Of a stretch of 11,645 nucleotides of DNA, positions 7,212 to 11,645 are shown in pieces. Source of the DNA: Candidatus Planktophila limnetica (GTDB lineage Bacteria; Actinomycetota; Actinomycetes; Nanopelagicales; Nanopelagicaceae); assembly GCA_029979485.1 (NCBI GenBank), contig JAPOHK010000016.1, positions 1-11,645 on the forward strand. The letters run 5' to 3'. Every line of letters begins with the position of its first letter. Positions within the stretch are counted from its first letter, which is position 1. Both the position numbers and the translations under genes were made by a program. The notes under the pieces were generated by a model. The model had not been told where the DNA came from, ran no database searches, and was given only the letters and a program-made list of their open reading frames with translations.

Positions 7212-7682
7212 TAACCACTCTTTTTTATTTAACCCGTAGGCATAATTTCCAAGTGCTCCCCCTGTTTTAACAATTCTGTGGCAGGGCACGATTAAAACAA
7301 TGGCATTTTTTGCACATGCGCTTCCCGCAGCACGAACAGCCGATGGCGACCCAGCACGATCTGCTAAATCTGCGTATGACATAGTTTTTCCGGCTTTAAC
7401 TCTTCGCATTGCCTTCCATGCAGCTTGAGAAAATGGCGCCCCTGGTTGCCGTACTTTGATCGCATCTAGTGCATTTAGATCGCCGTCGAAATAATCACTA
7501 ATAAGATCTGAAATCACAGGAATATTTTTAACTTCCTTGAACCCAAATGTGCGATCGTCTTCTTCCAAGGATGCCTTAGCTGCGCTAACTGTTGAAAGAT
7601 TAGCTGCGAGTAAAACATCTTCTCGTGCAATTAAATTAAGAGTGCCTATGGGTGTTTTAAGCGATGTAAGAAGCAGAGGCAC
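7188..7682 (-). CDS. ogt: Methylated-DNA--[protein]-cysteine S-methyltransferase
   Basis: This suicide repair protein moves the alkyl group from O6-methylguanine (and O4-methylthymine) to its own cysteine. The 164-aa size fits Ogt/MGMT single-domain enzymes with a small N-terminal domain. The active site is IVPCHRIV with acceptor Cys134. Also seen are the helix-turn-helix DNA-binding stretch with Tyr103, the Arg finger Arg117 in SAVRAAG, Asn126 in the ACAKN hinge, and the GNYAYGL...KEWLL C-terminus with Glu155. The start is GTG at 7682, chosen because the protein then opens with the usual 'TPIGTLNL' strand. There is no Shine-Dalgarno: the start lies 9 nt past the aroG stop, and TAATTT sits 6 nt before the GTG. 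Initiation could be by coupling to aroG or leaderless. The 3' end overlaps ltaE by 24 nt. Confidence 0.93.
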   Translation of the reverse strand: MPLLLTSLKTPIGTLNLIAREDVLLAANLSTVSAAKASLEEDDRTFGFKEVKNIPVISDLISDYFDGDLNALDAIKVRQPGAPFSQAAWKAMRRVKAGKTMSYADLADRAGSPSAVRAAGSACAKNAIVLIVPCHRIVKTGGALGNYAYGLNKKEWLLRFEAAL

Positions 7683-7691
7683 AGGCCAAAA

Positions 7692-9035
7692 TTAGCGGTC
7701 GCGCAACATCTCGGCAACTAAAAATGCTAATTCAAGTGATTGAGAGTGATTTAGTCTTGGATCACACGCGCTTTCGTAGCGAGAGGATAAATCAGATTCA
7801 GAGATCTGTTCTCCACCGCCAACGCACTCAGTTACGTCATCACCAGTGAGTTCGATATGTATTCCGCCAGGATGCGTGCCGAGTGATTTATGAACTTCAA
7901 AGAATCCCTTTACTTCATCCATAACATCATCAAATTTGCGAGTCTTGTAACCAGATGGCGCTTCGTAAGTATTTCCATGCATTGGATCACATACCCATAA
8001 AACTTTAGCACCGGATTTCGTAACACCATCTACAAGTGCTGGCAACGCTTCGCGAATCTTTGATGCGCCCATGCGAGTGATAAATGTGAGTCGACCTGGT
8101 TCGCGATCTGGATCTAAACGATCAATAAGTGTAAGTGCATCCTGGACAGTTGATTTAGGTCCGAGTTTAACGCCAATTGGATTCTTAATCTTGGATGCGA
8201 AATCTATATGGGCACCGTCGAGTTGACGTGTACGTTCACCGATCCAAACAAAGTGCGCTGAAACATCGTAAGGGTTGCCGGTACGTGAATCGATACGAGT
8301 CAAAGCTTTTTCGTATTCCAGAATTAGCGCTTCATGACTTGAGAAGAAATCAACAGATTTAAATGCTTCAGGATCTACGCCTGCTGATTTCATGAAATCT
8401 AAAGCGCGGCCAATTTCTTTTGCCATTTCTTCGTAGCGATCGCCAACTGATGAATCACGAATAAATCCCTTGTTCCATTCGTGTACGCGGCGAAGATCCG
8501 CAAAACCACCTTGAGTAAATGCTCGAACAAGATTAAGAGTTGATGCAGATGTGTTGTACACCCGAACCAAGCGCTGCGGATCTGGAGTACGAGCACTTTC
8601 TGTAAATTCGAGATCATTAACAGCATCTCCACGGTATGCAGGAAGTGTTACATCCCCACGAGTTTCAAGATCATTTGAACGTGGTTTTGCGAACTGCCCA
8701 GCCATTCGTCCAACTTTTACAACTGGAAGTGATGAGTAGTACTGAAGAACTGCTGCCATCTGCAAAATGGTCTTGATTCGGTTTCGAATCGAATCAGCAG
8801 TAGCTGCGGCGAAAGTTTCTGCGCAATCTCCACCCTGTAACCAGAATGCTTTTCCATCAGCCGCAAGTGCAATGCGTGCTTTGAGGTCATCGCATTCACC
8901 AGCGAAAACTAGTGGTGGAAAAGATTTCAACTCTTGCACTGCAGATTTAATTGCAGCACCATCATTTCCACCTGGCCATTGCGGTTGTTGCGCCGCAACT
9001 AGTCCAGGTGTGAAGAGCGAGTCGATTGAAGTCAT
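7692..9035 (-). CDS. aroG: Class II 3-deoxy-7-phosphoheptulonate (DAHP) synthase
   Basis: This enzyme joins phosphoenolpyruvate and erythrose-4-phosphate to DAHP, the entry step of the shikimate pathway to aromatic amino acids and folate. At 447 aa it has the class II (plant/actinobacterial) length. The four metal ligands are present: Cys71, His353, Glu395 and Asp425, each exactly 16 residues lower than in Mycobacterium tuberculosis AroG (Cys87, His369, Glu411, Asp441, from memory). Motifs include WLQGGDCAETF, KVGRMAGQFAKPRS, CDPMHGNTYE, HIELTGDDVTECVGG and SACDPRLN. The N-terminal extension that carries an allosteric aromatic-amino-acid site in mycobacteria is kept in part. The ATG at 9035 has no Shine-Dalgarno; a TACCCT hexamer ends 7 nt before it. 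The gene lies 42 nt behind pfkA and 9 nt ahead of ogt. Confidence 0.96.
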   Translation of the reverse strand: MTSIDSLFTPGLVAAQQPQWPGGNDGAAIKSAVQELKSFPPLVFAGECDDLKARIALAADGKAFWLQGGDCAETFAAATADSIRNRIKTILQMAAVLQYYSSLPVVKVGRMAGQFAKPRSNDLETRGDVTLPAYRGDAVNDLEFTESARTPDPQRLVRVYNTSASTLNLVRAFTQGGFADLRRVHEWNKGFIRDSSVGDRYEEMAKEIGRALDFMKSAGVDPEAFKSVDFFSSHEALILEYEKALTRIDSRTGNPYDVSAHFVWIGERTRQLDGAHIDFASKIKNPIGVKLGPKSTVQDALTLIDRLDPDREPGRLTFITRMGASKIREALPALVDGVTKSGAKVLWVCDPMHGNTYEAPSGYKTRKFDDVMDEVKGFFEVHKSLGTHPGGIHIELTGDDVTECVGGGEQISESDLSSRYESACDPRLNHSQSLELAFLVAEMLRDR

Positions 9036-9042
9036 AGGGATA

Positions 9043-9048
9043 AGGGTA
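9043..9048 (-). promoter_or_regulatory. Candidate -10 (TACCCT) for aroG, leaderless arrangement
   Basis: On the minus strand TACCCT is followed by 7 nt and then the aroG ATG. The same CTACCCTT string precedes the xylB start at similar distance. The 42-nt pfkA-aroG gap has no Shine-Dalgarno near the ATG, which fits a leaderless transcript. No -35 was recognised. Confidence 0.4.
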
Positions 9049-9077
9049 GAGAACCTTGGGGTATCCGCGTAGGCGAA

Positions 9078-10103
9078 TTATCCGAAGAAGATCTCAGCTT
9101 CCTTGTAAAGCGCAGGATCAACAGTTTTTAGTTTTTCTGTCGCAGTTGCTAGAGGCACTCGAGCAATAGTTGTGCCGTGAAGAGCCACCATCTTGCCCCA
9201 ATCACCTTCGTGAGCTGCAGTGATTGCATGCAATCCAAAACGAGTAGCTAGAACGCGGTCAAAGGCGGTTGGAGTTCCGCCACGTTGGATGTGACCAAGC
9301 ACTGATGTGCGCGCTTCTTTGCCTGTCTTTGCTTCGATTTGTTGTGCGAGCCAATCGCCAATTCCTGAGAGCTTTACGTGACCAAAAGCATCAAGTGTCT
9401 GATCCTTTGTGATCATGTCGCCTTCTTGTGGAATAGCACCTTCGGCAATAACAATAATTGGTGCAAAGTGTGACTTGTAACGAGATTCAACCCATTCGCA
9501 GACTTTGTCTACAGAAAATGGAATCTCGGGAATCAAGATACATGTTGCTCCACCGGCAAGACCTGAGTGCAGTGCAATCCAACCAGCATGGCGACCCATA
9601 ACTTCAACAATAAGAGTGCGGTGATGAGACTCTGCTGTTGTGTGTAGGCGGTCAATTGCTTCGACAGCAATGTTTACTGATGTATCAAAACCGAATGTGT
9701 AATCAGTGTTGTTTAAATCATTATCAATTGTCTTTGGAACGCCAATAACTTTTACGCCAAGTGCATCTAGCTTTGTTGCGACACCTAATGTGTCTTCGCC
9801 ACCGATTGCAATGAGTGCATCGACGCCCATCTTTGCTAAATTCTCTTTAATTTTCTCAACGCCGTTTTCAATTTTAAATGGGTTGGTACGTGATGATCCA
9901 AGAATTGTTCCGCCGCGAGGAAGAATCCCACGAGTTGTTTCTAAATTAAGAGGCATCGTGAGACCTTCAAGAGGCCCCTTCCATCCGTCACGGAAGCCAA
10001 CAAACTCGTGACCGTATTCCTTTACACCTTTGCGAACAACTGCACGGATAACAGCGTTAAGTCCTGGACAGTCTCCACCACCTGTTAATACACCGATGCG
10101 CAT
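9078..10103 (-). CDS. pfkA: 6-phosphofructokinase, probably pyrophosphate-dependent
   Basis: The protein phosphorylates fructose-6-phosphate to the 1,6-bisphosphate in glycolysis. With the start at 10103 it is 341 aa and begins MRIGVLTGGGDCPGLNAVIR, the canonical phosphofructokinase N-terminus. Key residues fall at E. coli-like numbers: catalytic Asp127 in KTIDND, MGR at 169-171, and EGA at 221-223. The phosphoryl-donor site reads GGEDT with Asp104, and position 124 is Lys. ATP-dependent enzymes usually carry Gly at 104; the Asp104/Lys124 pair is the known mark of PPi-dependent enzymes such as that of Amycolatopsis methanolica. I therefore infer a reversible PPi-PFK, which could also run in the gluconeogenic direction. 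GAGGAG 8 nt upstream supports the ATG at 10103; a longer in-frame version would overlap divergent xylB and has no homology-like sequence. Confidence 0.93.
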   Translation of the reverse strand: MRIGVLTGGGDCPGLNAVIRAVVRKGVKEYGHEFVGFRDGWKGPLEGLTMPLNLETTRGILPRGGTILGSSRTNPFKIENGVEKIKENLAKMGVDALIAIGGEDTLGVATKLDALGVKVIGVPKTIDNDLNNTDYTFGFDTSVNIAVEAIDRLHTTAESHHRTLIVEVMGRHAGWIALHSGLAGGATCILIPEIPFSVDKVCEWVESRYKSHFAPIIVIAEGAIPQEGDMITKDQTLDAFGHVKLSGIGDWLAQQIEAKTGKEARTSVLGHIQRGGTPTAFDRVLATRFGLHAITAAHEGDWGKMVALHGTTIARVPLATATEKLKTVDPALYKEAEIFFG

Positions 10104-10180
10104 GTAGAAAACTCCTCTAAAAAATAGGAAAAATAACCTTAGATTGGTCAACGCTGACATGCGCAGTCTACCCTTCACCC
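10104..10180. promoter_or_regulatory. Divergent pfkA/xylB promoter region
   Basis: This 77-nt gap must hold start signals for both genes. For xylB (+), TACCCT at 10169-10174 is followed by 6 nt and the ATG, with TTGGTC (10144-10149) as a possible but widely spaced (19 nt) -35. For pfkA (-), TAAGGT (10141-10136) is a plausible -10 giving a short leader that includes the Shine-Dalgarno; TTGACC (10151-10146) resembles a -35 but is not at the right distance from it. The two candidate -35 boxes overlap. No clear operator palindrome was found. Confidence 0.4.
10112..10117 (-). promoter_or_regulatory. Shine-Dalgarno (GAGGAG) deciding the pfkA start
   Basis: On the minus strand GAGGAG is followed by 8 nt and the ATG at 10103. 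It is the clearest stand-alone ribosome site in the window and rules against the 38-residue-longer in-frame start. It contrasts with aroG, ogt and xylB, which have none. Confidence 0.75.
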
Positions 10181-11590
10181 ATGTCCAACTCGAAATTAGT
10201 TGCAGGCGTAGATTCATCTACCCAATCAGTAAAAGTCGTTATTCGAGATGCCAATACCGGCGCTCTTATTCGCCAGGGTCGCGGAACACATACAGATGGC
10301 ACTGAAATTAACCCACGTATCTGGAAGGACGCCCTTGACGGTGCGATTAAAGATGCTGGTGGATTAGAAGACGTTGCAGCTATTTCTATTGCTGGCCAAC
10401 AACACGGAATGGTTGCACTGGATTCTGAAGGCAACGTAATTCGTGATGCACTTTTATGGAATGACACACGATCTGCACAAGCGGCCAAAGATCTCAATAA
10501 CGAATTAGGTGGAGATGCCGAAACAGCGCGCAAAGTTGGCTCTGTTCTAGTTGCTTCATTTACAGCATCGAAACTTCGCTGGATGGCAGATAGCGAGCCA
10601 GAGAATGCGAAGAAAGTAGCAGCAGTAGCGCTGCCACACGATTGGTTGTCATGGCAATTACAAGGTGGCAAAGATTTCGAAAAACTATTTACTGATGCAA
10701 GTGACGCATCCGGCACAGGATATTTTGATCCTTTCGCTTCTGCCTACCGCGAAGATATTCTCAAATTGGCACTGCGCAATGATGGTAAATACCTGCTGCC
10801 ACGAATTATCAAACCTGGTGAATTCGGTGGCACTACATCTACTGGAATTCCTATTGCAGGTGGCGCTGGCGACAACGCAGGCGCAGCACTTGGAATTCAA
10901 GCAGAACCCGGGGATGTCATAGTTTCACTCGGTACAAGTGGAACGGCTTTCGCAGTTTCAAAAACTCCAACTCATGATGCCAGTGGTCAAGTTGCCGGCT
11001 TTGCAGATGCATCCGGACAATTCTTACCACTTGTCTGCACGCTTAATGCTGCTCGTATCCTTGATGCAGCAACTCGCATTCTTGGAATTTCACATGATGA
11101 AGTTGGACAACTCGCACTGACAACAGATGCTGGAGCACACGGACTTTCGCTATTGCCTTACTTTGAAGGCGAACGCACACCTAATCGTCCAAACGCTAAA
11201 GGCGTATTTAGCGGAATGAATTTAGCTAATTCAAATCGCGCAGACATTGCTCGCGCAATGATTGAAGGAATGCTCTGCGGATTAGTTGATGCTGTCGATG
11301 CTTTAGAAAAACTCGGTGTTGGTGTACAAAGAATTTTGCTCATTGGTGGCGCTGCAAAAAATCCTGGTGTTGCACCGATTGCAAGTGCACTCTTTGGTCG
11401 CGAAGTTTTAATCCCGCCAGCTGGTGAATACGTTGCAGATGGCGCAGCTAAACAAGCAGCGTGGGCACTTCTTGGTGGCGCATCAGCACCACGTTGGGAT
11501 TTAGGATCAGTTGCAAGTGTTAAAGAAAACGCTACGCCACACGTCGTAGATCAATATCGCGTACTGCGCGATCAAACTGAGAACTGGTGA
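10181..11590 (+). CDS. xylB: Xylulokinase (FGGY family)
   Basis: XylB phosphorylates D-xylulose to xylulose-5-phosphate with ATP, bringing xylose or xylulose into the pentose phosphate pathway. The 469-aa length is close to E. coli XylB (484 aa). N-terminal GVDSSTQSVK carries Asp11 in the first ATP/sugar motif; AGQQHGMV (71-78) is the xylulokinase-type sugar-binding segment; WNDTRS (93-98) follows; the catalytic base is Asp231 in GAGDNAGAALG, matching E. coli Asp233; GTSGTA and LLIGGAAKNP form the C-terminal ATP domain. Another FGGY kinase is possible, but the QQHGM motif and length favour xylulokinase. The ATG has no Shine-Dalgarno and a TANNNT box 6 nt before it, suggesting a leaderless mRNA. 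No xylose isomerase is in the window, so the source of xylulose is unseen. Confidence 0.92.
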   Translation: MSNSKLVAGVDSSTQSVKVVIRDANTGALIRQGRGTHTDGTEINPRIWKDALDGAIKDAGGLEDVAAISIAGQQHGMVALDSEGNVIRDALLWNDTRSAQAAKDLNNELGGDAETARKVGSVLVASFTASKLRWMADSEPENAKKVAAVALPHDWLSWQLQGGKDFEKLFTDASDASGTGYFDPFASAYREDILKLALRNDGKYLLPRIIKPGEFGGTTSTGIPIAGGAGDNAGAALGIQAEPGDVIVSLGTSGTAFAVSKTPTHDASGQVAGFADASGQFLPLVCTLNAARILDAATRILGISHDEVGQLALTTDAGAHGLSLLPYFEGERTPNRPNAKGVFSGMNLANSNRADIARAMIEGMLCGLVDAVDALEKLGVGVQRILLIGGAAKNPGVAPIASALFGREVLIPPAGEYVADGAAKQAAWALLGGASAPRWDLGSVASVKENATPHVVDQYRVLRDQTENW

Positions 11591-11594
11591 TTAA

Positions 11595-11645
11595 TTGAGT
11601 CGTCGTTCACTCGCACTCTTCCTGCTAGTTGGTTTGTTATGGGGC
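11595..11645 (+). CDS. 5' end of a probable EamA/DMT transporter (runs off window)
   Basis: An open frame starts at TTG 11595, directly after an in-frame TAA at 11592-11594 and 4 nt after the xylB stop, and continues to the window end. Its 17 codons encode a short basic start (SRRS) and a hydrophobic run ending LLVGLLWG, which is how the first helix of EamA-type transporters commonly begins. The close spacing suggests co-transcription with xylB. With so little sequence the family call is tentative; another membrane protein or a signal peptide cannot be excluded, and a later start codon is possible. Confidence 0.5.
   Translation, partial: MSRRSLALFLLVGLLWG

Noticed and set aside
7193..7229. 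Possible intrinsic terminator after ltaE
   Set aside because: Only a 4-bp stem (CGCT/AGCG) is available and the T-run is about a dozen bases further on, so it does not fit a Rho-independent terminator.
10104..10217. N-terminally extended pfkA start (38 extra residues)
   Set aside because: The extension would overlap divergent xylB by 37 nt and cross its promoter, and a strong GAGGAG site fixes the ATG at 10103, where the canonical PFK N-terminus begins.
10168..10716. Minus-strand open frame (182 codons) opposite the start of xylB
   Set aside because: It is antisense to conserved xylulokinase motifs, has low-complexity Ser/Ala/Pro composition and no ribosome site or homology-like pattern.

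Overview
The window is a dense, ordinary-looking stretch of bacterial chromosome. It suggests a small-genome, AT-leaning actinobacterium, plausibly the freshwater acI/Nanopelagicales type. Three things point that way: actinobacterial protein families (a class II DAHP synthase, a PASTA Ser/Thr kinase, a 341-aa phosphofructokinase of the actinobacterial type), very short intergenic gaps, and several starts that look leaderless. The lineage is an inference from gene content and base composition by eye; no rRNA or marker search was possible. No stretch longer than about 120 bases lacks a gene. No tRNA, rRNA, IS element, CRISPR array or prophage was seen.

Layout. Positions 1-1285 (+) hold the 3' end of a CrtI-type phytoene desaturase, followed with no gap by crtB (phytoene synthase); together they make the carotenoid backbone. 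Positions 1298-2493 (+) hold a candidate promoter, a TPP riboswitch, a PnuC/PnuT-type transporter and, overlapping it by 26 nt, a small P-loop kinase of unknown substrate. This looks like a thiamine-uptake unit. Positions 2545-6165 (+) hold a PASTA Ser/Thr kinase, deoxyribonuclease IV (nfo) and an EamA/DMT transporter, packed with a 4-nt gap and a 4-nt overlap. A threonine aldolase (6177-7211, +) follows and converges on, and overlaps, the minus-strand unit.

The minus-strand unit reads pfkA (10103-9078), aroG class II DAHP synthase (9035-7692), ogt (7682-7188). Diverging from pfkA is xylB (10181-11590, +), followed by the first 17 codons of what is probably another EamA transporter, cut by the window end.

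How the genes work together. Xylulokinase feeds xylulose-5-phosphate into the pentose phosphate pathway, which supplies erythrose-4-phosphate to the DAHP synthase. The phosphofructokinase carries Asp104 and Lys124, the residue pair expected of a pyrophosphate-dependent (reversible) enzyme. The PASTA-kinase/aroG neighbourhood resembles, from memory, the pknL-aroG region of mycobacteria.

No exotic new system was found. The strongest leads are the unknown kinase in the TPP-riboswitch unit, the PPi-type phosphofructokinase, and a repeated TANNNT-(6-7 nt)-RTG arrangement that suggests leaderless transcripts.
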